Assembly: GCA_015060335.1 (NCBI GenBank)
Contig: SUYR01000028.1
Span: 1-35,046 of the forward strand
Reading direction: 5' to 3'
Length of the DNA stretch: 35,046 nucleotides
Source of the DNA: Bacteroidales bacterium
GTDB taxonomy: Bacteria > Bacteroidota > Bacteroidia > Bacteroidales > UBA932
The notes beneath the pieces were generated by a model. That model had not been told where the DNA came from and did not search any database. It worked only from the letters and a program-made list of their open reading frames with translations. Shown one piece after another: positions 16,084 to 24,989 of the stretch. The stretch's first letter is position 1; the number at the start of each line of letters is the position of its first letter. A program made the position numbers and the translations under genes.

Positions 16084-17109
16084 ATGAAAAAGGTTTTATT
16101 CTTCGCAGCCGCTGCTCTGACAATGTTGGCAGCCTGCAACAAGACCGAGGTCGTTTATGACAATGACCCTCAGGAGATCGCTTTCGTATCAGTAAGCGAT
16201 GTCGCAACTAAGACACCTGTATCAGGTAACGTTTTTAGCGACAACGACAATATGGCAATCGCAGCTTATATTGTCGAAGGTTCACAGACTGCCGGTAATT
16301 TCTTTGCATATACATTATTTTCAAAGGAGGCAGGTGCTACATGTTGGACAGGAGAACCTGCTAGATTTTGGCCATTGACTGCTTCAACTATCAATTTCCT
16401 CGCTGTTACTGAAACCGGTGGTGGTACAGACAACACGTCTGTTGCATTTAATCAAACTAATTATGCTTCTGCAGCTACAGTGACTCTTGCTAATAATGAG
16501 TCTTCATATAGCCAAAATGACCTGATGTTTGCTGCCGGTCAAGGAAAGTGCGCTCCAAACAACTATTCTCCTGTAGACATGGTTTTCAAACACGCATTGT
16601 CTTGGATTAACTTTCAGATTTGTAAGGTTGACGAGAGTGGTTACGATCTTCAAATTAATTCTATTAAACTAAATGGTGCTAGTTTCGGCGGAACTTTGAC
16701 ACTTAGCAATGATCAATATAATCAGACCACAGCACAGGCGACTCAAAATGTGACTGCAAATTGGGCAGCAAACGCTGCAATTGCTGCTGTAACGGTTCCG
16801 AATGTAGCAGGCGACGGTGCAGCTCCTGTTCTCACTCTGACTACATCATATCAGCTGTTCGGCAATGGCCTTCTCGTCGTTCCAGGTTACGCAGAGTCGT
16901 TCACTATCAATTACACATTGACTCAAGATGGTGGCATTGCAAATACTTACGATTACACTTATACTCTTCCTGTAGGTGGAAATTGGGAAATGGCTAAGAA
17001 ATATTTCTACAACATTTCATTTGATTTAACTGAAATAGAAGTGAATCCTACTGTAACAATTTGGGATGCAAGCCACTCAAACGTTAACACAAGCGTTCCA
17101 TTGGTATAA
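16084..17109 (+). CDS. Fimbrillin family protein (Mfa1-like), likely major pilin of operon 1
   Basis: A 341-residue lipoprotein precursor (lipobox LAAC, Cys18). A Thr-Lys site at 42-43 (ATKTP) may be cut by a trypsin-like protease, as for type V pilins. Features of the Mfa1-like fold include ARFWPLTASTINFLAVTE, NDLMFAAGQG, VDMVFKHALSWINFQI and WEMAKKYFYNISFDLTEI. The last residues, TIWDASHSNVNTSVPLV, hold the conserved Trp and tail that would act as donor strand. Position directly after the anchor, an AT-rich leader and a strong shift to AT-ending codons (16441-16500 is 35% G+C; 15421-15480 in the anchor gene is 58%) suggest the abundant stalk subunit. A hairpin at 17125-17154 separates it from the minor pilins. 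Confidence 0.82.
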   Translation: MKKVLFFAAAALTMLAACNKTEVVYDNDPQEIAFVSVSDVATKTPVSGNVFSDNDNMAIAAYIVEGSQTAGNFFAYTLFSKEAGATCWTGEPARFWPLTASTINFLAVTETGGGTDNTSVAFNQTNYASAATVTLANNESSYSQNDLMFAAGQGKCAPNNYSPVDMVFKHALSWINFQICKVDESGYDLQINSIKLNGASFGGTLTLSNDQYNQTTAQATQNVTANWAANAAIAAVTVPNVAGDGAAPVLTLTTSYQLFGNGLLVVPGYAESFTINYTLTQDGGIANTYDYTYTLPVGGNWEMAKKYFYNISFDLTEIEVNPTVTIWDASHSNVNTSVPLV

Positions 17110-17124
17110 ACGCTTTAATACCCT

Positions 17125-17154
17125 ACCCACCCAGGCCTGACCGCCTGGCTGGGT
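17125..17154 (+). terminator. GC-rich hairpin after the likely major pilin gene
   Basis: ACCCACCCAGGC (17125-17136) and GCCTGGCTGGGT (17143-17154) pair over 12 positions with one mismatch and a 6-nt loop. No T tract follows. It may be a leaky terminator or an mRNA 3' stabiliser that keeps pilin message in excess over downstream genes. Confidence 0.55.
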
Positions 17155-17169
17155 GCCAATCCAAAACTA

Positions 17170-18198
17170 ATGAAGACAAAATCTATATATCTGCATATAA
17201 TAGGTGTGATGGCTGCGTCGCTCCTGATGCTCTCCTGCTCGAAGAAGGAGGATCCGATCAGGCTGCAGGATGAGGCGATCGGTCTGAAAGTCGATCTGCC
17301 TGCCACCCGTGCGACCATTTTCGATTCGCCTGCCAGCCTGTTGAATCCGGTTGTAGGAGGCGGTGACCTGACCGTATCTGCCTATGTCGCCGGCAGTTCG
17401 TCGAATGCAGGTAAATGTCATATAGATAATGTCCGTGTAAACTATTTTGCAGCAGCGGGAGACTGGCGATTCACTGACTCGGAAGGCCGATTTGTCAGCT
17501 ACTACTGGCCTCTGGGAGAAAAGCTCAACTTCTTCGCTTATATGCCTTATGATGCCGCAGAAGGCACTGACGCCATTGTGAGCAATCTGACATACACCCA
17601 CGGCAAGGGCCCGTCATTCGAGTATGAACTGCCGCTGGACTCACAGACCGATTGTCATGAATTCATATATGCATACACAGAGAATCAGGACATCACCACT
17701 CAGAATGCCGATCCTGCCAACCCTGGTGTAAAAATCGAATTCAAGCATCCTTTCGCCGGAATCTATTTTGAATTGGGACAGTCGTATAGAATGAAACTGC
17801 ATGACATCACCATCAGCAGCATCCAGTATGCCGGTAAATACATGTATGATAACGGCTGGACACAGACACCTGACAGCAAGACCGGAAATCTGGTAATAAG
17901 CATTGAAAATGACATTCCGGATCCTATCAACTATTTCGGTCCTATCGGCGGGCCATATCTGGTCGCTCCCCAGACTATAGGTGATGATCCGAAACTCATT
18001 GTAAGATATACCAGACTTGACGGCACAGTGGGCGAATCAGCTGAGATCAGCATGAAGAATCTTTCGACCCTCTGGCAGGCTGGTCATAAATATACCTATG
18101 TCATAAACCTTGGAAAGACAGAGGAAGAGATCCTCTTCAAGGTGAAGGTGGAGAAATGGGACATTATGGATTACAAGAACGAGGTAACAGTAGAGTAG
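17170..18198 (+). CDS. Fimbrillin family protein, accessory pilin 1 of operon 1
   Basis: A 342-residue lipoprotein precursor (Cys23 in MLSC). The processing-like site is ATRAT (Thr46-Arg47). Fimbrillin-type segments are YYWPLGEKLNFFAYMPYD, VKIEFKHPFAGIYFEL, YLVAPQTIGDDPKLIVRYT and LWQAGHKYTYVINLGKTEEEILFKVKVEKWD. The C-terminal tail after the Trp (VEKWDIMDYKNEVTVE) fits the donor-strand pattern. In contrast with the preceding gene its codon use resembles the chromosome, and it begins 60 bp after it, beyond a hairpin. It probably forms part of a tip or adaptor complex with the next two genes. Confidence 0.78.
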   Translation: MKTKSIYLHIIGVMAASLLMLSCSKKEDPIRLQDEAIGLKVDLPATRATIFDSPASLLNPVVGGGDLTVSAYVAGSSSNAGKCHIDNVRVNYFAAAGDWRFTDSEGRFVSYYWPLGEKLNFFAYMPYDAAEGTDAIVSNLTYTHGKGPSFEYELPLDSQTDCHEFIYAYTENQDITTQNADPANPGVKIEFKHPFAGIYFELGQSYRMKLHDITISSIQYAGKYMYDNGWTQTPDSKTGNLVISIENDIPDPINYFGPIGGPYLVAPQTIGDDPKLIVRYTRLDGTVGESAEISMKNLSTLWQAGHKYTYVINLGKTEEEILFKVKVEKWDIMDYKNEVTVE

Positions 18199-18199
18199 G

Positions 18200-19372
18200 A
18201 TGAAGAAAAACATGTTCATATTGCTTTGTCTGCTGTCATGTCTGGCAGCCTGCAACGACGCCGGACTGGACACGGATGCTCCGGCAGGGCATCCTATTTA
18301 TCTGCGGGCAGATGTAGATGAGGCTCCGCAGACTCGCAGTCCGTATATGCCGCTGGACAAGGATGACAATATGCTTGACCACCCGACAGGAGATTATCCG
18401 TTGCTGACGGATGTCTGGGGCTCAACAACGCCATATATGTTCAAGGAAGAAACTGATGCTTCCGGCAAGCCTTATGACGGTAGTGGAGCAGACGGCAAGG
18501 TGGCGATTCACACGGATGCAAAGTTTCAGAGCGGGAATCCCCAGTTGCTTCGTTCCGCAATCTACAACGAATCTACAAAGCCGACTGTATATTTCGTGGC
18601 ATTCGCACCGATGTCTTCTGCAGGAGAAGCCTGGACGACGACTGACGGCACAAGCGCATCATACACATTCAATGGCAATGACGATGTGCTGTTTGCCCCG
18701 CAGGTACAGGGAACATATGCTCAGGATTTCTCTAACTCACCATTGCTGCATTTCCGTCATCTGCTCACTTGGATCCGTATCGAGATCAAGGCCGAGAGCG
18801 AAGCCGTATCGAATTCATGGGGGCTGCTCAAGGACATAAAGATCACCTCAAAGAACAAGGTCGATGTCAATCTGAAAGCCAATGCGTATGATGCTGACGG
18901 CGAATATGTCTTTTCGGATGGCAATATAGTTTTCAGTGGCGAGACTGACATGAATCTTTATCAGACCGAAGAGGAAGAAGTATATGAGGGAAGCGGGGTC
19001 CAGATGAAGACGGTGTTCACAGACAAGGTATTCCCTGTAAAGGAGGAACTTGTTCCGTACAAGGCTCTCAAGGAAGTAGCATATGTGATGTGTTCGCCTG
19101 TTATGGCTACCAAGACGACCGTAGTGGACGGGGAAGATGTGGCTTCTGCAGAATACACCCTCAAGATCGTTACAGAGAAACGAAATGTAAACATTCCTAT
19201 TGACCTTCATTCAGCTGCCGGTCAGCCATATATCGGAAGCACCCGATGCAAGCAGTTCACCATTCTGCTCAACTTCAAGATGGGTAATACGGTCTATGTG
19301 GCAACCTCAGTTTCTGACTGGAAAGCCGGCGGAATCGTGACGGAGGACATGGATGATGAAGATATCAAGTAA
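18200..19372 (+). CDS. Fimbrillin family protein, accessory pilin 2 of operon 1
   Basis: A 390-residue lipoprotein precursor (lipobox LAAC, Cys18). PQTRSP at 43-48 gives a Thr-Arg processing candidate. YFVAFAPMSS, NDDVLFAPQVQGTYAQ and PLLHFRHLLTWIRIEIKAE are fimbrillin-like; the LxFRHLLTWI helix motif also occurs in the next protein (QKFSHLLTWIKVVV), so the two are close relatives. The C-terminus VATSVSDWKAGGIVTEDMDD has the Trp and an acidic tail. It starts one base after the preceding stop and ends 4 bp before the next chosen start, so it is inside the same message. Confidence 0.78.
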   Translation: MKKNMFILLCLLSCLAACNDAGLDTDAPAGHPIYLRADVDEAPQTRSPYMPLDKDDNMLDHPTGDYPLLTDVWGSTTPYMFKEETDASGKPYDGSGADGKVAIHTDAKFQSGNPQLLRSAIYNESTKPTVYFVAFAPMSSAGEAWTTTDGTSASYTFNGNDDVLFAPQVQGTYAQDFSNSPLLHFRHLLTWIRIEIKAESEAVSNSWGLLKDIKITSKNKVDVNLKANAYDADGEYVFSDGNIVFSGETDMNLYQTEEEEVYEGSGVQMKTVFTDKVFPVKEELVPYKALKEVAYVMCSPVMATKTTVVDGEDVASAEYTLKIVTEKRNVNIPIDLHSAAGQPYIGSTRCKQFTILLNFKMGNTVYVATSVSDWKAGGIVTEDMDDEDIK

Positions 19373-19376
19373 ACCG

Positions 19377-20330
19377 ATGAAAGTGAAGACACACATAACA
19401 TATATCTGCATGCTCTGCATCTCTCTCATGACAGCCTGCTCGGAAAAGGAAGACAGGCCGTCTGGACGCAATGTGACCATGAAGACATCCGTAGGAGAAG
19501 TCGGAGTCTTTTCTAAAGCTGTGACTGCGAGCCCTTATCTGGGATCTGATGTCAGCGAGAACAATCTGGCTGCTTCTCTCTGGTTTTCTCTGCAGTCCGG
19601 TCAATATTCCACAATAACTCCTACAAACACCGACACATATATTCCATGCCATACCGATGTCACCTTCAAGACCAATGACATCACTCCTATTCTGTATAAC
19701 GGAGACGAGGCAAAGGCGTTGAAATATCCTACAGACGGAACTTCTATCTACTGCGTGGGACTATATCCACAGAATGTATGGTCATGGGATGCCACGAACG
19801 GATTTACTGCCGATATTACCGGAGAGAATGACCTTATGTTCGCACCTGAGATAAGCGGAACTTGGACTGCTCAGTTCAATACGACGACAGCGAACAGCCA
19901 GAAGTTCAGCCATCTTCTCACATGGATCAAGGTTGTGGTCTGCGCTTCGTCACATGAGGCTGCTCAGATATGGGGTACAATCAACTCCATAACAGTAAAT
20001 ACCGCTCAGAAAATAAATGTAGCAAAAGCAGACGGAACAGGAATAACATATACCGGATCTCAGCCGCTCACAATCTGGGATACAGCCACGGAACTCTCAA
20101 TCAATCAGAAGGAGACCGGATCGCTGTTCTGTGCACCTGCAGCTGGCTATACATTGACCGTGACCACGGAGGATGGGCTGACTGCAAGCAAGACAATGAC
20201 GGTCAATGGCGGATTCAAGGCAGGGAATCAGTATCTTATTGTACTGTATTTCAGTGAATTGTCTATTATTGACGGAATATGCAGCCTTAATTCATGGGAG
20301 AATCAGAATGATAATCTTTATTTGAACTGA
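19377..20330 (+). CDS. Fimbrillin family protein, accessory pilin 3 of operon 1
   Basis: A 317-residue lipoprotein precursor (lipobox MTAC, Cys21) if started at 19377; this start puts the charged residues and hydrophobic core of the signal peptide in order. Two upstream ATGs, at 19353 and 19356, lie in the end of the preceding gene. GVFSKAV at 43-49 replaces the usual Thr-Lys site. Fimbrillin segments are YCVGLYPQNVWSWD, ENDLMFAPEISGTWTAQF, FSHLLTWIKVVV and FKAGNQYLIVLYFSELSI. The end LNSWENQNDNLYLN has the Trp and a short tail. The giant tip candidate follows after 2 bp. Confidence 0.78.
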   Translation: MKVKTHITYICMLCISLMTACSEKEDRPSGRNVTMKTSVGEVGVFSKAVTASPYLGSDVSENNLAASLWFSLQSGQYSTITPTNTDTYIPCHTDVTFKTNDITPILYNGDEAKALKYPTDGTSIYCVGLYPQNVWSWDATNGFTADITGENDLMFAPEISGTWTAQFNTTTANSQKFSHLLTWIKVVVCASSHEAAQIWGTINSITVNTAQKINVAKADGTGITYTGSQPLTIWDTATELSINQKETGSLFCAPAAGYTLTVTTEDGLTASKTMTVNGGFKAGNQYLIVLYFSELSIIDGICSLNSWENQNDNLYLN

Positions 20331-20332
20331 GT

Positions 20333-23300
20333 ATGAGAATGAAGATATGGGATATGGCAAGATTCTTTCTTGCAACTATAGTTACCTTCGGCATCTGTGG
20401 ATGCGTGGAGGAACTGGACGTATATCAGCCCGATAGTGAGGTGCTCAGTTTTACGGCCGTGCTGCCGCCTATGGCAAAGTCAGCCGGACTTGAACGTGCG
20501 ATGATCGGAGAACATCTGTATGAAGAGACATGCGAGTGGGGATTCGACTGTGAGTCAGCACCTCAGACAAAGGTACTTCCAACCGTACAGCTTGAGGGGA
20601 AAGCAGGAATCACAGCATACCAGTATAGCGGAGACTGGAAAGGGACAGAGACTTCAATGACCAATCTCTCTAATGCTGAATTCACATTTAGTGGAAATGC
20701 TCTGACAGGAGAGAGTGAAAAGTGGAGCAAGGTGTCTAAAGACAAACTACGCGTCTATGCATATGCTCCACGTATCTCATCTATGAGTACGGGGACTGTC
20801 ACAGGAGCTCAGACCATTCCATATTCTGTGAATACTGATGTGACCAGACAGGTGGATATCATTGCAGCACAAAAGGAAGTGACTGTGACTGATTCCAAAG
20901 GCAAAAGCATTCCTCTGACATTTGACCATATTCTTACAGCCATCAGGTTCCGTGCGGGATTCGAGTGTACTGTGAAGTCTGTCACAATCAACGGCATCTA
21001 TGGAGCGGGGACATACACTATCGGAAGCGGATGGAGCGCTACAGGCTCTGCAAATGCAAGCTACACCATAGCATTCTCATCAGGAAAAGCAGTCAAGACG
21101 GCGGATATGATCACAACTGACAGCCAGACACTTATGCTCATTCCGCAAACCATGACCTCGGGCGCTGAGGTTTCCATGACCTATGTGAAGGATGGCGTAG
21201 AAAAGACCCTTTCAGCATCCCTGGACGGTCGCAAGTGGGAATCGGGAAAGATGATCACTTACACTTTGTATGAGCTGGGCACTCAGAGCAATATAATATA
21301 TTTTGACCTTGCGGCGGGAAATGTCCTGATCGGTTGTACGGAAAATGCAGGCCTTGAGCCGAAAGATGCCACCCAATACTCCGGATATATCTTTAAGAAC
21401 GGTACACCGACACCGGTGACGGGAACTCATAGTGATAGTAATATTTATTACGTCTATCAGACTCACGAAGGCACCACAACGAGCAGCATACCTGATTATG
21501 CACCTGTTACATATGATGGAAAACCTTGGGCAAAATACATAGAAAACAACACTTCTGTTGCAGGTGTAATTACCGGATGGAAGGTCGCTGCTGAAGCTGT
21601 CAATCGCGAAGCTACAAGTAACAGAATACGTGTTTACGGATCAAATAAGACAGTCAATCTCACAATCGATGACATCTATTCGACATATGCTGACAGGTCC
21701 GTAGCCCGTACAAAGGCAGGCATTGGATTTAATGCAGGAGAGAATGCAAATCTCATCATTACGTTAGTCGGAGACAGTAGAGTGGGAGCTGTACATTATT
21801 ATGGCGGCAATAACAGAAACAACACTATAGTCTTTGAAGGTACTGGAAGTCTGACTGTTGCAGCATCTTCCGGATTGACTGCCTTAAATTATAATACGTC
21901 AAATAACTGTGAATACCACGGCGAAACAGCAAGTAATGATACAACATTCTTTGACAATCATTGGTGCTCGGCTATCGGAGGTAATGACTCTACCGAGGGA
22001 CAGAGTCATGGAATAATAATCAACAGTGGCAACATATTCGCCGGAACCACAAAAGCGGAAAATTGCACAGCTATCGGTGCAGGAGGAAATGATTCCGCTA
22101 CAATAACCATAAAAGGAGGAACTGTGACTGCCGTAGCATCTACGACGGGTACTGCAATAGGAGGAGGTATCGGATACAATAGTGCAGGCGGACTTGCAAA
22201 TGTGACGATTGAAGCTGGAAATGTCTATGCATATAATCATTCCAACAGATGGGACATACCAAGTGCAGCAATCGGTGGCGCAGGATCTCGAAAGAGTAAC
22301 GGAAATAAAGGTACAATAAACATATATGGAGGAAATGTATTCGCTCAATCTGCAGTCGGAACGGCAATAGGAGGAGGAAGCAGCAAGACCTACTACGGTG
22401 GAAACGCAGAAGTAAATATATACGGTGGAAATATTACAGCTAAAAGTGTTGGAGCATTCAGCGGAGAGGCTCCGGATGAATGGATTGATGCTGGAGCCGG
22501 AATTGGAGGAGGATCCGGATGCACAGGAGGCGTTCAGGCTGACGAGAAAGTTAATGTGAATGGTGGAAATGCATCTATCAAAATCATGGGAAATCCTGTC
22601 ATTTTCACCGGTTCTATCGGAGGTGGCAAGAGTGGTCACAAGACGCGAGGCAACATCGGAACAGCTGACATAACAGTCTCAGGAGGCGACATTCAGGCTC
22701 AATTCGTGATGGCAGGCTCTGTGCTTGAGGACTCTGACAACTTCAAATCGCCGACATTTACAATGACGGGCGGAACTATCCGAAACAGCAAGACAACCGA
22801 TCCGGACTTCTATCATATAGTGGATAAAGGCGGTGCTGTCTATATGGAAGATGGTGAATTCCAGATGCAGGCTGGAACCATCAGCGACTGCTATGCTGAA
22901 TATGGTGGTGCCGTATATATCAAAAAGGGAGCAAAATCTGATACTCCTCCGTCTTTCAAAATGACAGGAGGTACAATATCGAAATGCTCTGCCGCACATG
23001 ACGGTGGCGCAGTATATATTGAGGACGGTACGGTTGAATTAAGCGGTGCGGGGGCAGCTATTGAATACTGCAGCGCAGGTCTCGCCGGCGACGACACAGG
23101 AAGAGGCGGAGCAGTCTGCGTCAGAAAGACAGGCTCATACTCACCATCGTTCACCATGTCGGACGGAAAAATCATGAACAATAATGCCGTTTATAATGGT
23201 GGAGGACTGCACCTTGAAGGCGGTGAAGTGGTATTGTCGGGCGGACAGGTGAGCAGAAACATCGTGACCAACGGAAATGGCGGAGGCATCAGCATCAATT

Positions 23301-24010
23301 CCGGAAGTTTCTCCATGCCTGAAGGCGGCAGTGCAACTGTAAATGCGAATTCAGCCCATGCACATGATGACAGCTGCGGAAAAGGTGGCGGTGTATTTGT
23401 CACATCAACAACTGAGGCAGTGACGGTGGACCTGCTCTCCGGCAGCATAACCGGAAACACATCTGCTAGAGTAGGTGGAGGTATCGGAATTGACTTGTCA
23501 GGAGCTTCTGTCGAGGCGATTGTAACTGTGGGCTATGCAGCAGATCCTGTTCCGACGGTACCTGATATTTCCGGAAATCTTACATTGAGAGAAGGCGGCG
23601 GACTTTATGCCAATGGCCCTCTCGCCTCCATCACAATCAATTCGGGTAAGATCAAAGAGAACAGTACAGTAGGATATGTAGATAATCCTGATGTGGTCAA
23701 TGTGACCGGAAAAGTGACACTCAACGGCGGCGATGTCAAGAGCAATAATGTCACATATGACGGAAATGAGTGGACTGTCGATTCTGGAAATGCGTCAGTA
23801 GTTCAGAAAATTGTGACAGACACAAACAATGATCTGATATACCCTACTCCAGACTTCAGAAACGGATATAAATGCATCGGCTGGAATACACGCAGTGATG
23901 GCCTTGGAGAGTATTATGTGAAATACAACGGAACTACGGCTGAAATCCTCACCAAGACAGTCAAACGAAGCACTGATCTTACGCTTTATGCAATCTGGGA
24001 AGTGAATTAG
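20333..24010 (+). CDS. Giant fimbrillin / beta-helix fusion lipoprotein, likely pilus tip adhesin
   Basis: A 1225-residue lipoprotein precursor (lipobox GICGC, Cys24). Residues 25-330 look like a fimbrillin: VLSFTAVLPP, PQTKV (Thr79-Lys80), KLRVYAYAPR, TFDHILTAIRFRAGF, LMLIPQTMTSGAEV and WESGKMITYTLY. Residues from about 460 to 1140 hold many short Gly-rich turns of the kinds AIGGG..., INIYGGNVFA and GGAVYIEDG, typical of a right-handed parallel beta-helix. The last 60 residues (PDFRNGYKCIGWNTRSDG ... LTLYAIWEVN) match the Listeria-Bacteroides repeat (Flg_new / InlB B-repeat type). There is no Trp-plus-tail donor strand at the C-terminus, which suits a terminal subunit. A role in attachment to glycan or matrix is inferred. 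Confidence 0.8.
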   Translation: MRMKIWDMARFFLATIVTFGICGCVEELDVYQPDSEVLSFTAVLPPMAKSAGLERAMIGEHLYEETCEWGFDCESAPQTKVLPTVQLEGKAGITAYQYSGDWKGTETSMTNLSNAEFTFSGNALTGESEKWSKVSKDKLRVYAYAPRISSMSTGTVTGAQTIPYSVNTDVTRQVDIIAAQKEVTVTDSKGKSIPLTFDHILTAIRFRAGFECTVKSVTINGIYGAGTYTIGSGWSATGSANASYTIAFSSGKAVKTADMITTDSQTLMLIPQTMTSGAEVSMTYVKDGVEKTLSASLDGRKWESGKMITYTLYELGTQSNIIYFDLAAGNVLIGCTENAGLEPKDATQYSGYIFKNGTPTPVTGTHSDSNIYYVYQTHEGTTTSSIPDYAPVTYDGKPWAKYIENNTSVAGVITGWKVAAEAVNREATSNRIRVYGSNKTVNLTIDDIYSTYADRSVARTKAGIGFNAGENANLIITLVGDSRVGAVHYYGGNNRNNTIVFEGTGSLTVAASSGLTALNYNTSNNCEYHGETASNDTTFFDNHWCSAIGGNDSTEGQSHGIIINSGNIFAGTTKAENCTAIGAGGNDSATITIKGGTVTAVASTTGTAIGGGIGYNSAGGLANVTIEAGNVYAYNHSNRWDIPSAAIGGAGSRKSNGNKGTINIYGGNVFAQSAVGTAIGGGSSKTYYGGNAEVNIYGGNITAKSVGAFSGEAPDEWIDAGAGIGGGSGCTGGVQADEKVNVNGGNASIKIMGNPVIFTGSIGGGKSGHKTRGNIGTADITVSGGDIQAQFVMAGSVLEDSDNFKSPTFTMTGGTIRNSKTTDPDFYHIVDKGGAVYMEDGEFQMQAGTISDCYAEYGGAVYIKKGAKSDTPPSFKMTGGTISKCSAAHDGGAVYIEDGTVELSGAGAAIEYCSAGLAGDDTGRGGAVCVRKTGSYSPSFTMSDGKIMNNNAVYNGGGLHLEGGEVVLSGGQVSRNIVTNGNGGGISINSGSFSMPEGGSATVNANSAHAHDDSCGKGGGVFVTSTTEAVTVDLLSGSITGNTSARVGGGIGIDLSGASVEAIVTVGYAADPVPTVPDISGNLTLREGGGLYANGPLASITINSGKIKENSTVGYVDNPDVVNVTGKVTLNGGDVKSNNVTYDGNEWTVDSGNASVVQKIVTDTNNDLIYPTPDFRNGYKCIGWNTRSDGLGEYYVKYNGTTAEILTKTVKRSTDLTLYAIWEVN

Positions 24011-24032
24011 AAGATGCGCTTATTACAGCGAA

Positions 24033-24065
24033 ATGAACAAATAGTGCGACGCACTATTTGTTCAT
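24033..24065. terminator. 33-nt near-perfect palindrome between operon 1 and the recombinase gene
   Basis: ATGAACAAATAGTGCG (24033-24048) and CGCACTATTTGTTCAT (24050-24065) are perfect 16-bp inverted arms with a single central base. It lies between two convergent genes, 22 bp after the operon 1 stop and 3 bp from the recombinase stop. A bidirectional terminator is the simplest reading; a recombination site is an alternative. Confidence 0.7.
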
Positions 24066-24068
24066 CTC

Positions 24069-24989
24069 TTATATCAATCCCAATATCATCCTGTTTGCCT
24101 CATCGATGACATTTGCGTCAAGTGAGTCGAGATAGATACGTGTGGTCTTCTCGGATGTGTGACCCATGCCCTCGCTTATGACGGATATCGGGATGTTTTC
24201 CCGGTGTGCAGTACTCGCCCATGTGTGACGAGCCACATACATGGTCAACGGGACCGGCAGATTCAGCTGTTTTCCAAGGTTTCTCAGACAGGTGTTCACC
24301 TTATGAATCATGTATATGTACTGAGTACGATGGTCCCGCTCGGATGAAGTAATTATCGGGAGCAGGAACGGAGAGGATGACACAGGATGTCTGTCGATGA
24401 CGCTTTGCATACAGTTTTCCCACCGTATGAACATCATCTGTCCTGTCTTGCGGCGTCTGTAGGAAAGTACACCGTAATGGAGATTCATCTTCTGCAGGTA
24501 TGCCATATCAACAAAGGACATTCCCCTTGTATAGAAGGAAAACAGGAAAAGGTCGCGTGCAAGCGCCTCTGCAGGCCTGCCGTCAAGATTCAGCGAGGCC
24601 AGTCTTCTGACATCCCTGATGTCAATTGCCCTTTTTCTGGTCTTGTCAACTCCCGTATAAACGTATCTGAACGGACGACGGTCCTTTATCAGCCCCTCCT
24701 TTAGTGCTCTGTTATACACAGCACGAAGAATACGCATATAAAACGATGTCGTGTTGGCACAAAGGCCGGACTCCTTCAATTCTCTTTCATATGCAGACAT
24801 CAATTCGTCATCAATATCGGCAAGGCGAACGTCTTTTCCATGCCTGAATCTTCTGAAACGTGATAGTGCTGTCTGATAAGTCTCTGCTGTCCGGATTTTC
24901 CCTAATGTCCTCAGTTTCCTGACGGACTCTTCCATGTAAGGGAAAAGATACGCAAGCTTTCCGCTTTGTGTTTTGATTGTCATAGCCAT
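24069..24989 (-). CDS. Tyrosine recombinase (Bacteroides-type integrase/invertase)
   Basis: A 306-residue site-specific recombinase. The N-terminal SAM-like domain spans about 20-105 (YQTALSRFRRFRHG, NTTSFYMRILRAVYNRALKEGLI). Catalytic residues in the C-terminal domain appear to be Arg155 (FYTRGMSFVDMA), Lys181 (RRRKTGQ), Arg254 (YVARHTWAS), His277 (GMGHTS) and Tyr286 (RIYLDSLD). The first histidine of the usual HxxR box is Tyr251 here, as often in the Bacteroides phase-variation integrases. The second ATG (24983) is an alternative start. It lies where two pilus operons meet, and its start overlaps a 16-bp inverted repeat. Control of pilus expression by inversion is a reasonable inference; a relic of an integrated element is possible. 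Confidence 0.9.
   Translation of the reverse strand: MAMTIKTQSGKLAYLFPYMEESVRKLRTLGKIRTAETYQTALSRFRRFRHGKDVRLADIDDELMSAYERELKESGLCANTTSFYMRILRAVYNRALKEGLIKDRRPFRYVYTGVDKTRKRAIDIRDVRRLASLNLDGRPAEALARDLFLFSFYTRGMSFVDMAYLQKMNLHYGVLSYRRRKTGQMMFIRWENCMQSVIDRHPVSSSPFLLPIITSSERDHRTQYIYMIHKVNTCLRNLGKQLNLPVPLTMYVARHTWASTAHRENIPISVISEGMGHTSEKTTRIYLDSLDANVIDEANRMILGLI

Noticed and set aside
21899..22639. 246-codon open frame antisense to the giant tip gene.
   Set aside because: Ser/Cys/Tyr-rich composition is what the complement of Gly-rich beta-helix codons produces; there is no start context or motif.
10102..24055. The 10-mer TGCGACGCAC occurs both near 10103 and within the palindrome at 24033-24065.
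   Set aside because: It is short and self-complementary, flanking bases differ, and chance is sufficient.
24069..24989. Recombinase as mark of an integrated phage or conjugative element.
   Set aside because: No phage, mobilisation or attachment-site features lie around it; both neighbours are complete pilus operons.
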